Source: Nyssa sinensis (taxonomy: Eukaryota > Streptophyta > Magnoliopsida > Cornales > Nyssaceae). From it: 64,000 nt of DNA. The notes under the pieces are model-generated. The model saw only the letters and a program-made list of their open reading frames with translations, ran no database searches and was not told where the DNA came from. The stretch lies in contig CM018031.1 of NCBI GenBank assembly GCA_008638375.1, positions 17,412,915-17,476,914 of the forward strand. Reading direction: 5' to 3'. Positions 39,733 to 50,745 of the stretch are shown here, piece by piece. Every line of letters begins with the position of its first letter. Within the stretch, counting starts at the first letter, position 1. A program made the position numbers and the translations under genes.

Positions 39733-40424
39733 CTATTTAATTAGGGTTAAAAATTTGGAATTGGATAGACAACCCCTCTTGGTAGAGATTGTTGTTGCCT
39801 CCTTGAGGCTCTCTACAGTAGCCATTGGGTTCCCTACCATGTTTGCCTCCACTTCTATTACTGCCACCTCTATAGGAGTTGCCTCCTCTAGATGGATGGG
39901 TAGAGTTAGACTCTTACCTGTGGCCTCCTCTAATTTCATTTTGAGGGTTTCGATCTCATCAAGTAGCTTATCGTGGGTTTGCCATCCCTCACAAAGGTGA
40001 GTTACTTTTGCATGGAGGCTGGCTATTTTCCTAGCCACAACTCCCTAGGCCATATCTGTTGCCCTTTGCACATGGTTGTTTGGTGAATCTAGAATGAAAG
40101 AATCTTCAGAGTTCAATTTCTCAATTACCTCTTGATTGCACGAAGATTCTATGGTGGGAGGGGCTTAAGAGGTTATGGGGTGGAAAGTGATAGAATCAAC
40201 ACATAAAGAGATGTTCAAAGTGAGAGGGTAGTTTCCAAAGGGGGGTATGGAAGGGCATTCAGGCAAAATGGGATGAGGTAGGGTTGGGGGTTTAAGGGGG
40301 ATGGGGTGGTAAGAGGGGTTAGTTTGGGCCGCCAAGTGAGAGGCAAAGGTGGTGGGAAGGGGTTAGAAAGGAGGTGGGGTGGAAGGGAAGAATGGATGGA
40401 GGAGAGGGAAGGGAGGATGAGCAA
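39733..40424 (-). pseudogene. Degenerate antisense frames: proline-rich segment then coiled coil, unknown
   Basis: On the minus strand a proline-rich frame (40424-40215) is followed by a frame from about 40140 to 39733. The latter has heptad-like sequence (MARKIASLHAKVTHL, LLDEIETLKMKLEEATGKSL). This looks like a decayed retroelement accessory protein; I do not recognise the family. It has a coiled coil like the antisense ORF at 2220-4145 but no clear sequence match by eye. Confidence 0.3.
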
Positions 40425-40507
40425 ACTACAAAGGCTGATCTTAGAAAAAATGAGGAGGTTCTCTTAATAAGTTTTTGCTTCCGCTCAGAGCTTAGTTAAA
40501 GACCTTG

Positions 40508-41430
40508 TTGGATTCTAAGAGAATATAATTATTCTAACTTGGTGTAGAAATACTATTTTAACAAATATATGATTATATTGTACATAAATAGTTACTGTGA
40601 GAAACAATTATGTAATTTTATATTGATAATTCTTTTCTAAAATAAGTAACTCTTTAGATTAGTAGTTTCCAAGTAATGTTAAGCTGTGCTGATCTCGCTA
40701 GTTTAAAATATGAAAATTCGAAAAGGGTCGCAAGTATGATAATGTCTGAATAAGAGTTTTTATTTAAGGTAATGATGTCATTCATTATACAATAGAAACT
40801 TAATGTTAGGATTGTATTAATTTTAATTTGGTCCTAGAATAATTATAATAACTTTAGGTATATTTTAGTTTTGACTATAGGCTAAATTTTATATATGAAA
40901 ATTGAAAAAATATTTTTCTAAATTGATGTTGATGTTTTAATACACGTACTAGAGAAACAAAGTGTCAATCTTCCGAAGGTGTGAGCTATCCATTCAAACA
41001 GTGGCGTGTTTTTAAACTCGTAAACTTTTCAATAGCTCATCTGAGCAGTTTTGAACTTCGTTCGAATGGTCGAATCATTCAAACAATGGATGTTTGTTTG
41101 TTCGAATGTGTGCCACCTTTTTTCTATCATTGATTGGTTCCGTAAACCTATTCCAATTTGGATTAAGGTTTTTACCATTTTGCATAATAGGACCTTGTAG
41201 TCTCTCATGTAAGAAATCTAGCCTCTTGAAGCATATAGATTAATTGAGAGATTTATAGTTGCGTATTTTGATACATATATTCAGTTCTTGTTGTATTGTT
41301 GGTCGATACTTTGTGTGAAGTCTATATACCCAATGCTAGGTGGTATGCAAAACTTTTAATTATGAAAGGTCATAATAAGTACAGAAATTATACAACTAGT
41401 GTAATTACACATGAATAAGAGTGCTAATTA
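40508..41430 (+). repeat. Diverged copy of a repeat also present at 62837-64000 (probable LTR)
   Basis: It starts TGTTGGATTCTAAGAGAATA. Shared blocks in the same order as the second copy are TTTTGACTATAGGCTA, CTAGCCTCTTGAA, and TCTATATACC(C/T)AATG. A TGTTGG start and a TATA-like TCTATATACC fit a long Copia-type LTR, but no terminus, primer site or coding region was found here. Confidence 0.45.
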
Positions 41431-41669
41431 TTCATAAAATAGGAAATTATAGTAAGAATCATTGTTAAACAACGACTTTAATTAATGTTAAAATGCAATA
41501 ACACATTGAGTACACTAGTGTAAAAATGCACTCAAACTAAAGATTAAAGTCACTAATTGAGGGACTAAGTATAATAATGTGATCACTATGATGATAGGTA
41601 TGGTATGAGCATGACTAATGCACATAAGATGTGAGATGGACATCGTTATGTAATGCCTCACCATGCATT

Positions 41670-41706
<37 letters not shown>

Positions 41707-42029
41707 ATACACAACGATAGGATTTTCTCCATCAAAATCTACTAAGGAGGATGGATAGATAAAGTGAATTTCAGCCTTGTTGAGGTGTCCAAACCATGGT
41801 GATAAAAGATGGATTACACTTGTCATTTGGAAAAAAGCAAAAATCCAAAGATGGATACATATATATAAACACATACATGACCCAACTACACTAGATTTTG
41901 CTAAAAACTTAGACCTAAACCATAGAGGAGAAAGAGGCACTCGTGCAAGTAAAGGTAGAGAGATGAGAGAGAAAGAGAAGAAGAGGACAAAGAATGGAAG
42001 AGAAAAGTTTCAAAATTTGCAAAACTAGG
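41431..42029. other. Non-coding stretch with (CA)n and (TA)n microsatellites
   Basis: A (CA)n(TA)n microsatellite lies at about 41670-41705. The short frames on both strands have no recognisable content. Confidence 0.5.
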
Positions 42030-43580
42030 TATGGTGTGAAGCGCCATGGCGAAAAAATGACCCTAGTTTGGCCCCATGGAGATTCGGGGATTCCAATTGT
42101 CGCATTTCCTAAAGGTGAGAAGTAATGTCTCTAAGAGAGTGAGAGAAAAAAGAGGATTTGATAGCATGTTTTGGTCAATAACCAAGTAAACTCGTTACGA
42201 CATTGATATATACAAAAAGAAACTCTAAGAAACTAAAATAAATAAATTCACATTGCTTAGTTTCCTAGTTACATTTTAAGGAACTCCATAACATGGTTAA
42301 AAAGATGATAAAACACTAACAAAAACACACGTAATCAAAGAAATGGATCCGGGGGCTAAGGTACGGAATGAGAAGGTGTTAGGAATCCACTCTGCCTGAT
42401 CCAAATGGATCGGCTTTAAACGTTCACATGCAAGGCTTATTCATTAAACATAAGTGTAGAAATAGTAAGCGAAAAGAGTAATGTAGAGAATAAAAAATGA
42501 TAAATAAATGAAACAAACTTACATGAAAATAAATAAAATAAAAGAAAAAAAGAAAGGAATTTGACTCGGTCCCGAACACTTCCTACATATTTGTTTTTAG
42601 ACAACGGAATCAAAGTCGTGTAGTTGTCTGGTTTACCCTCTTTTATCAAGAGTGATAAAATGGAAAGATCAACCAGATTAAGGATTGTCATTAAGGGTTT
42701 AGGGTGTACCTTATTTTAGTCATAAATAGGGCAGCACTTCGGTTATGGATGCTCGACTCACGATCATTACTCAGGCAAATCTCCAACTTGTTTCTTAACT
42801 TAACACCATCACTTGGGTACGGGCTTTGGCCTTACTTCTTGACTTAAGACCGTCACTTCAATAAGGACCTCAACTTTAAGAAGGAAAATGCTTCTACAGA
42901 AAGAGCTCTAGCACTAGAATGGCAAAATAAGCTTATAAAATTCTCCACCTCTCAAATGGTGACCAAGGGCATTTATTTATAAGAAAAATATGAAAATTTG
43001 ATCTAAGGGCCTATAATGAGTCCCTAAAATAGAGGGCTAGGATCTTGTCTTGGGTAATAATTCTATGATTAAATAAAAAAATAAAATCAAAAAGTCATCC
43101 TAAGGGATGAATATCCTAAATAAATGAATTAAAAATGAATTATGAAAATACAAAACCTATAGGAGTGATGTCTACATGCAAGAGCAAATGAGAATTAAGA
43201 AAAAGAGAATTTATTTAGAAATAAATTTCAAAAATGCAAATGCCTAGGTTTAATATACCTCTTCTAAAGGAAATATCTAGCAACTAAATTTATGAAAACT
43301 CTAGAAAAATTCAGTCCTAAAATCTAGAAAAAGTCAGTCCTAATTATTCCTAAATGAACCACTATCACTCAAGATTACCAAATTTCTCCTAATTTGGTAA
43401 AAAATCTCTAGATTGGCACAAGACATGAAAAATGACCAAATTGCCTCTTAAGGTATGAAAATGTCCCCAAGTTGTCACCAAAGGATTTCAAATTACCAAA
43501 TTACCCTTCGAGGGGTAAAATGATTTGAAAACTTTAAAAATTACCCTCAAGTGACTAAAGAGTTCCACTATGGGCATAGT

Positions 43581-46426
43581 TGCAGAGATCTAAAAAATGA
43601 GGACAAATTTCTCGTTTTTGTCGGTAGGGTACTACATATGCATCATTTAGCTATAAGTCATATTTAGATGTATATTTTGAGTGTGTCATAGAAGAGAAAT
43701 ATTCTTAGAATATTAAAATACACTTCTTGTAAAACTTTGAGCCTGTTCGGAGACAATTTCAGAAATTAGACCAAAAGGGCATCCCGGGTGGATCCGGCCA
43801 AACCCGACTACAGGCGAAAATTTATTTTTTAAAAAATTTTCATTTAAAATAATTTTAAGAACTTTGGTTAAAGCAAAATGTCAAATTGAGGCATTTCGAG
43901 ACGGGTTGTAGTGTAACGGGGCCCAGATTCATTAAGGGCAAAAAGGTCATTTTGCCCCTTTGCCCTTTGACTATAAATACAACCCTTAGAGTAAAAAAAA
44001 AAAAAAAAAAAATCATATTTTGGTCTAGGAGAAGAGAAAAATACGCATAGGGAGAGAGAGCGGAAGAGAAAACCTAGGTTTTCCAACATTCAAGCTTCCA
44101 AAACACAATTTTAGGCTTGGATTTTCACAAAGGTTCCTTCTAGGAAGTTGTTCCTCTCAACAAGAACTATATTCTCATTGATTGGTTCAGGTATTGCAGT
44201 GAACACAACTTCCTCGGTTTGAGAAAAATCATTCTAGGTATGATACCTTGCTAAGTTAGGAATAGATTTGAGTTTTCTTGCCTTTCTATTTGTTGATTGA
44301 ATGATTTAGGTGTTTAATTGATGTTAGAAAATCACTTAGGTGGTGGTTGCTTTGAAAACCTAGAGTTGATTGTTTATGTACTTGTGTGTTCTTTGTCAGT
44401 CTTTGGGAATTTGGTAAAGTAATGAACATGTAACTTGTTGGTATGTTTGATTCATTGTATTCTAGCTTATGTTCATGTAAAGAAACTCTTGTGGTTTGAG
44501 AGTTATGAATTATTCCATGAGTTGGTAGTTTGTATATTTGTATTTCCTTTGAGAAATTGTTAGAGTGATGAACATGAGTACTTGATCATATACTAAATTC
44601 ATTGAATTGTGACTTACATTCATGTAGACAAAGTATTGTGAATTTGAAGTTATGCTTTACTTTATAAAAGAGGCATATTTTTAAGTCATGCTCCATGTGT
44701 TGATGAAATGTTTCATTGAATTGCATAAGAATGAAACCAAAGCATATTGGCTCCTTAGAGGCATGGCGTGGGTTAAGCACTTGGTGCTATGCATTATGAG
44801 GGTATAGATCCTGTGGTGAAAAATCCAAAATTGGCCATTGGTACTCTGACCCAACGGGAACGATCCGTGAATGAGACATTGGTACTCTGACCCAAAGAGA
44901 GTGATCCGTGAATGAGACATGGGTGTGGCATAGAGTTTCATGGGTGTGTCACGCATATTGCTATTGCATTGTATTAATGAATTGGAAGGCATGTAAATTA
45001 TAAATGTATACTTGCACATGCCATGTCTTAACTTTGTTCCTTACATTAGCATTATGTTATATTAGCAGTTGAGCTGACCCCTCATGGGATATCATATTTC
45101 AGATAAGGCTTTGGGTACTTGAGACTTGTTGAAGTCTTGAAGAAAGGAAGGAAAACGGACCATGAAGGATATTTGGCCCTTGGAGCATATTTTTGTATAT
45201 ATGGGCATAAGCCCAAAGGACTTGCATTTTAATTTGAAAGAACAATGAACCATAGGCCTTAGGTCATTTTGAAATGTAAGGGCTTAAACCCAAATGACAT
45301 GTAGGATATGTTTGTTTAATGAGCATCATATGTATATGTTGAGAACATTAGATGTATATTTAATTTCCATGAGATTATGGCCATCGAGTGAAGATGGAAT
45401 GTGCAATAGCTTATATATATGAATTGTTGCAAAATATTAGGCCGAAAAATGCTTAGAAAACAAAGGAAGTTATGTCAAAATTTTGTGAAATTAAAAGAGA
45501 AATTAGGTGTGTGAAACACCCCTATAAAAGGTGATAAAAAGTTGGGGTTAAATAGCTTGAAGAATTAGAAGGAATGTCAAATGTTATACAACATGCCTTA
45601 ATTACGATTCTGTAGAATTATTTCTGCAGATCAGCCCACTTCGTGAGACTATAACTTTTTGGTCTTTTTGAATTAATTACAGTACCTTACATTTCTAGAT
45701 ATTTCTATTTCTTAGCTTTCTCTTTATATATTACGGACTTTGAAAGCTTTTAAAGTGAGAAAGTTATATTGATTTTGCTTCAAGTGTGCAAAATCTGACC
45801 AATGGGTAGGTTTTTCGTCATAACTTCAGTTCTACATAGAATTTTTGAGTGACTCAAAATGGTTTAGAAACTAGACTCAATAAGGAAGAATTTGGCATAG
45901 ATTTCATTACATTTGGATCTGTAGATTGAGAGAAACATCGATTTGAATTAGAGGGTTGGGCTCAACATTTTTTTTGAAGCTGAATTTTTGCTCCAGGTGA
46001 ACAGTAACTTTCAATGTTACTATTCACTTTTAGCTACTAGTTTGCTCGGGTTACTGTTCATCCAAAAAAAAAAAAAATTTTTTTTTTGAAAACTTTTCAG
46101 TTTTCATATAAATTCATTTCAAATTTGAATTAAGTGATTCAAAAGTCTAAACTGATTGTCTCGACGAGTACTTTTGTTTAATAATATTTGCACTTTAAGA
46201 ATCCAAATATGTTTGGGTGAAATTGACCATGAAAGGTATAAAGGCCTAAACAAAGTTTTCAGAATGGATTCAAATGATTCTCAAATTTTTTTTTTATGTT
46301 GATTAATTACCTTAGAGTATGGAATAATGAATTTTTTTGCTGAGAATTAAGCATGTTTTAAATTTATTTATTTATTTTTCTATTTAATAAGTCTACTTCG
46401 AGTTTATGAAAATTTGGGGTGTGACA
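43581..46426 (+). repeat. 5' LTR of the nested element
   Basis: Begins TGCAGAGATC and ends GGTGTGACA directly before the primer site. It contains TATA-like GACTATAAATAC at about 43970 and a 45-bp tandem duplication (CATTGGTACTCTGACCCAA at 44837 and 44879). No coding content. Confidence 0.65.
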
Positions 46427-46429
46427 ACA

Positions 46430-46441
46430 TAGTATCAGAGC
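46430..46441 (+). other. Primer-binding site (initiator Met tRNA type) of the nested element
   Basis: TAGTATCAGAGC, one base off the common TGGTATCAGAGC, three bases after the GTGACA end of the LTR. Confidence 0.7.
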
Positions 46442-47766
46442 TTAGGTTCGAATACTTAGGAACCGTAGGGGTGTTGTTATACACAATGGGAACACGACGC
46501 GTAATTTGAAAATTTTTAGAAACCTTATGTAACGTGTAGACTCTGACAGCTAGGTATTAGAGCTCTAGTTTGAGAATACCTAGCGACGATGGGGTGTTGT
46601 TGAACACCATGAGACCCTAGAGGAAAGCCTGTGACTTAGTATGAGCCGTCAGTGGCATGTGATAAGGACTTATGTGTTAAGTGGTTATTTATACTTGATG
46701 CAGTACTTGTTGTGATTATGTGTTAGTTGTTATACTATGATGCATGATTACGTGGTTTGGTGTAGTCAGATGCGTGATATGTGTAATGTGTATATTGGCA
46801 TGACTGTATGTAGTAACTTGGTATATGTTTACATACATAATAAAATGATGCTTGTTCTTACTATGGGATGACATCCAAAACACTAGGTTGAGGATAAAGT
46901 AGGTCGAGGGAGAAGGAGAGCCTTAGTTCTCGAACCTCTATCAACCTTGGTAGCCCGATTGACGTGAGATTTAGGGTCTAATGTCTCGGGAACAGTGGAT
47001 GAGGTTTTGACCTTAGGTTAGTTGCACTAGTTGAACACTAGCATAGCATGACTTGGACATGTGTGTATATAGTATTGCTTGAATAAATTTTACTTGTGAA
47101 AGAATGTGTTAGAACTCAGTATTATTTGTTTATTATAAATAATAGATAGAGGTGATTGACGTGAGTTTTAAAAATTATGATTAAGGAAGTATGTCTATAG
47201 GATTTGTTAGGTTATCAAGTAATGATTGATGATCTCTTGTCTTAGAAGAATTATATAAACATGAATAGTTTGGAAAAGATGGATATGGATTGATCCAGGT
47301 TATGATGTAATTGAATTTTAATTTCGTACTTAGGATGAATATTGATAAGTTCAAGTGACGTGAATCTGAAAGTTAGGGGTTGTAATGATTCTTTTATTGA
47401 ATTGGAATATGTTATCTTGTGGTGGATTATGGAGGTAACCTAGAGATGAATACTATTGTCTTACCTAGTCCTAAGCTGATCGATACTTGTTGTGATAAGA
47501 ATAATGGGTTGATTAAATGAACTTATGAATATAAGCTTTATGAAAATAATGAGTTGCATACATTGGCTCGAAGTGAGGTGTGGATTATGAAACTAGTTCT
47601 AGATTAGTTTATAAGATTGATTTCAAAATTATGATTGAATAAACAGTAAATATTAAGTTGTTATTTTAAAGAAAAATTGTGTATGAGGTTAAGAGTTGGA
47701 TGATGCAAATTTTTAAATATGAATCTTGTGTTTAAAATGCGAATTGTGTAAATGTGCTTAGAGTAA

Positions 47767-47805
<39 letters not shown>

Positions 47806-48340
47806 GGCTGAGGCACTAGAAAAGTCAAAGAGAAGAAGTGGTATATACTAACATAGGATGTGTATTGCTATATGAGAATTTAGATTGTTATATAACTTAT
47901 AAGTGAATGGTGATTTTCACTAGTCATTTAAAAAAAAAACAAATATGTGAGTAAAAGTGATGAATGAATATGATTGGTTTAGATAAAGTTATAAATGGTT
48001 GTATTGTCTAGACATAAATAACAAATATCATGCTCGGGTGATTCTTTATTTTATTTGAGGGCTTGTGATGATTGTCTTGCTCTACTACTGTGTGATTCAC
48101 CAAGTTGGAGTAGCCAGATTTTGCGAGTCTTAGAAGTAATGCTAGTGGGATGGTGTCGGTACTGTTACTACTAGTTGTAAGTGAGTTTCAGGGATCTTTC
48201 TAGAAGACTTGATAAAGTGTTGCATAATTGGTTTAATCATGATGCATATTGTGTACTTATATCTGTTGGTAAGCCTACCTATACTCGAGGAAGTAAATAA
48301 AATAGGGTAGTAATGTGTAGAAATTACGTAATATGCTTAA
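46442..48340. other. Internal region of the nested element, no coding content
   Basis: AT-rich sequence with an (AT)n microsatellite at about 47770-47802. No gag, protease or RT motif seen on either strand. Confidence 0.5.
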
Positions 48341-49216
48341 CATGCGCAATGCGTTCTTGAAAAACTTGGAAAAAAATTTTGAAAACAAAGAAATTTGCTC
48401 GCAGCCATGAATACTAAATATGCTAGAAACGGGAAAATTTGCTTGCAGTCGCTACAGTGAAACATGACTGACATGCCCTAGCTGCGCGCCTACGTGCGCA
48501 CGCTGTGCCCTACGCGCGCCCTAATAGAGTGCCACGCCTGCCCACCTGCGCGCGTGCCCACCGCCATGCGTGGCCTGCCTACTGCCCAGCCATGCCTTGC
48601 CCAGCTTGACACCCTCTTCACACCAGGCCTTTGGCCACTTTTTGAGCCATGTTTAGGAACCTTTTTGGTCCTATGCTTGGCCACCATATTGCGCCATGTT
48701 TGGCCAACCTTTGGGCCATGTTTGGCCACCTTTAGGCTATTTTTGGTAACCGTTTTGGGCCATGTTTGGCCCCCTTCCTTAGACAATTTTTGGTGGGCTT
48801 CTTGACCTATACTTGGATTATGCCTTAGGGCATTTTAGGGTCCATTTGGGCCATTATCCCAAGGCATTTTTAGAAATGTTTTGAGACTACTTGGGAGCCA
48901 TTTTTGAATATGACTTAAACTATTTTAAATATTAATTGGGAGAGAGACTTGAGCAACATTAGGGGACCATTTTGGTTGAGTTAAATGGCAAGTCTTCACT
49001 TAAAATTTTGGAGAAACATGGGGGAAGAAATGCATAATTAATTGAATTCGCCTTAATGACCTTTCCTTTACTTTTCTTATTTCATTTCACTCACTCCTCG
49101 GGTTTGTGAAATTCGGGGCGTGACAATAATTGTTCCAAAATTACCAAAATGCCCCCCTAAAGGGAAAAATGGCACTAAAATTACTAAAATGCCCTTCAAA
49201 AGGCATAAGGGTACAG

Positions 49217-49375
49217 AAGAGTCCTACTAAGGGTAGGACTCTAGTGGAAAAGTCCTACTTAAGGTGGGACTCTAACGAAGATAGTCCTAAAAGAAGTGAG
49301 ACTCCGATAGAAGAGTCCTACTAGAAGTGGGACTTCGGTAGGAAGAGTCTTACTAGAGGTGGGACTCCACCGAAA
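49217..49375. repeat. Hairpin tandem array in the Ogre-like 3' LTR
   Basis: About five units with a period near 35-37 bp, each of the form AGTCCTAC-loop-GTGGGACT. The stem is about 8 bp (one T-G wobble) and the loop about 5 bases. The other LTR has the corresponding array at 57930-58160. Confidence 0.85.
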
Positions 49376-49718
49376 TTACCAGAAGTGCCTTAAGGACAAA
49401 AATGATGTACAAAATTATGAGAATGCCCTTGGGGTGTCAAAAAAGTGTAAAATAACCAAACTACCACTAGGAACCAAATTGTGCGAGAAATTACCAAGAT
49501 ATCCCTGAGTGCGGAATATATTAGTAATTTATTAAAAATGACAAAACTACCCCAAATTAGGGGTTTCTCGAAATATATAGTAGAAATTATGGTTTTTCCC
49601 TTATTCAATTAACCAATGATTGGTGACCCAGTAGATCCATTTGCAACCCCTTTGGAAACATTACTTGAATGGTATTTCTTTCTCGTGTTTCAAATACTCA
49701 CAAAAACAGGTGTCTAGA

Positions 49719-50029
49719 AAAAGCCCCTCATTGACGGAGCTTGCAAAGAAGTGAATGTCAACGTAAGAATAAAATATACCCAATTTGACCTAGATTATGA
49801 ATTTGATGTAGTCAGACTCATTTTAATATAAGATTCCTACGTATCACCTATCAAGTGAATCAGATCGTCTATAGTTCGTGAATAGCAAAAACCAGTGTTG
49901 TCGTTACTTGGTTTCCTAAAGAGACTGACTCGATAGGATTATAGTGAGGTTACGCCCTCGAAAATGATTCCTATGAGTCTACTTGGGATGAAATGCGATC
50001 GTGACAAGTCTTTCATGAAGTTGTGTCCT
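49719..50029 (-). other. 3' end of the Ogre-like internal region
   Basis: Sequence next to the 3' LTR; the run read on the minus strand as GTCAATGAGGGGCTTTTT lies at the border and is probably the altered polypurine region. Nothing else recognised. Confidence 0.4.
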
Positions 50030-50745
50030 TAAAAGATAGGTTTACATCTTCAGACATTTTTACCTAAAAGAAAATATGATCCTAACAAGTCTTCCATGAG
50101 GTTGTATTCTAATGTGATGGGTTTACATCCTTAAATGGTTTACCTAGAAGGATTTCGTTCTTGATGGATAACTTGCTTAAAAGAATTACGTCCTTAGTAA
50201 ACAGCTTACCTAGAATGATTACGTCTTTGATGGACAGCTTGCCCATAGGATTACGACCCTAATGGACGACTTACCAAAAAGAAAATGAAATCTTAGTAGG
50301 TTTTACGAGATTACGTCCTTGGTGGACGGTTTGTCTAGAAGGATTACATCCTTGATGGATGGCTTATCAAAAAGGAAATGTGATCTTAATAGGTTGATGA
50401 AATAGAGTCCTTAGACGACTTACCTAAAAGGAAATGTGATTCTAAAATGTTTTGATGAAATTAAGTCCTCAAATGACTTACCTAAAAGGAAATGCGATCC
50501 TAAAAGGTTTGATGAAATTACATCATCAGATGAGTTACCTAAATGGAAATGTGATCTTAAAAGGTTTGATGAAGTTGCGTCCTCAAATGACTTACCTAAA
50601 AGGAAATGAGATCCTAATAGGTTTAATCAAGTTGTGTCCATAAATGACTTACCTATAAGGAAATGTGATCCTAAAGGTTTGACTAAATTGCATCCTTAGA
50701 CTACTTTACCTGAAAGGAAATATGATCCTAATAGGTGTTCGTGAT
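50030..50745. repeat. Tandem array, 57-bp period, in the Ogre-like element
   Basis: TTACCTAAAAGGAAATG or a close variant starts near 50421, 50478, 50535, 50592, 50649 and 50706. Each is followed by GATCCTAA and GGTTTGATGAA. More diverged copies reach back to about 50030. Such arrays near the 3' LTR are typical of Ogre/Tat elements. Confidence 0.88.

Larger units (their letters stand above)
43581..49125 (+). mobile_element. LTR retrotransposon nested in the Ogre-like 3' LTR, ends not matching
   Basis: The insert is bounded by ATAGT (43576-43580) and ATAAT (49126-49130), a 5-bp TSD with one change. It starts TGCAGAGATCT and ends GGGGCGTGACA. A 5' LTR of about 2,846 bp (43581-46426) ends TTTGGGGTGTGACA and is followed by a Met-tRNA primer site. 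The interior after that has no gag or pol. Only the last 30-40 bases of the right end resemble the end of the 5' LTR; the rest of the right end (48340-49080) is different and GC-rich. The surrounding LTR resumes exactly at the TSD. Confidence 0.75.
42035..49718 (-). repeat. 3' LTR of the Ogre-like element, interrupted by a nested element
   Basis: Matches the LTR at 56344-58473 along 42035-43580 and 49126-49718. Shared blocks include AGATTCGGGGATTCC, ACATTGATATATACAAAAAG, CTAAGGGATGAATATCC and GACAAAACTACCCC. Its outer start on the minus strand reads TCTAGACACCTG, a decayed TGTAGACACC, preceded by GTCAATGAGGGGCTTT. About 70 extra bases lie near 49625-49700 compared with the partner LTR. Confidence 0.85.

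Noticed and set aside
41668..41940. 90-codon minus-strand frame
   Set aside because: Its C-terminus is a (CV)n run from the CA microsatellite and the rest has no recognisable content.
48490..48805. Overlapping frames on both strands of about 100 codons with repeated WPK/HGPK-type residues
   Set aside because: They arise from short TTTGGCCA-like repeats in a GC-rich part of the nested LTR element; both strands are open because of the repeat, not because of coding.
50030..50745. Regularly spaced repeats suggestive of a CRISPR array
   Set aside because: The sequence is plant nuclear DNA, the 57-bp units are contiguous without unique spacers, and the array sits in an Ogre-like element.
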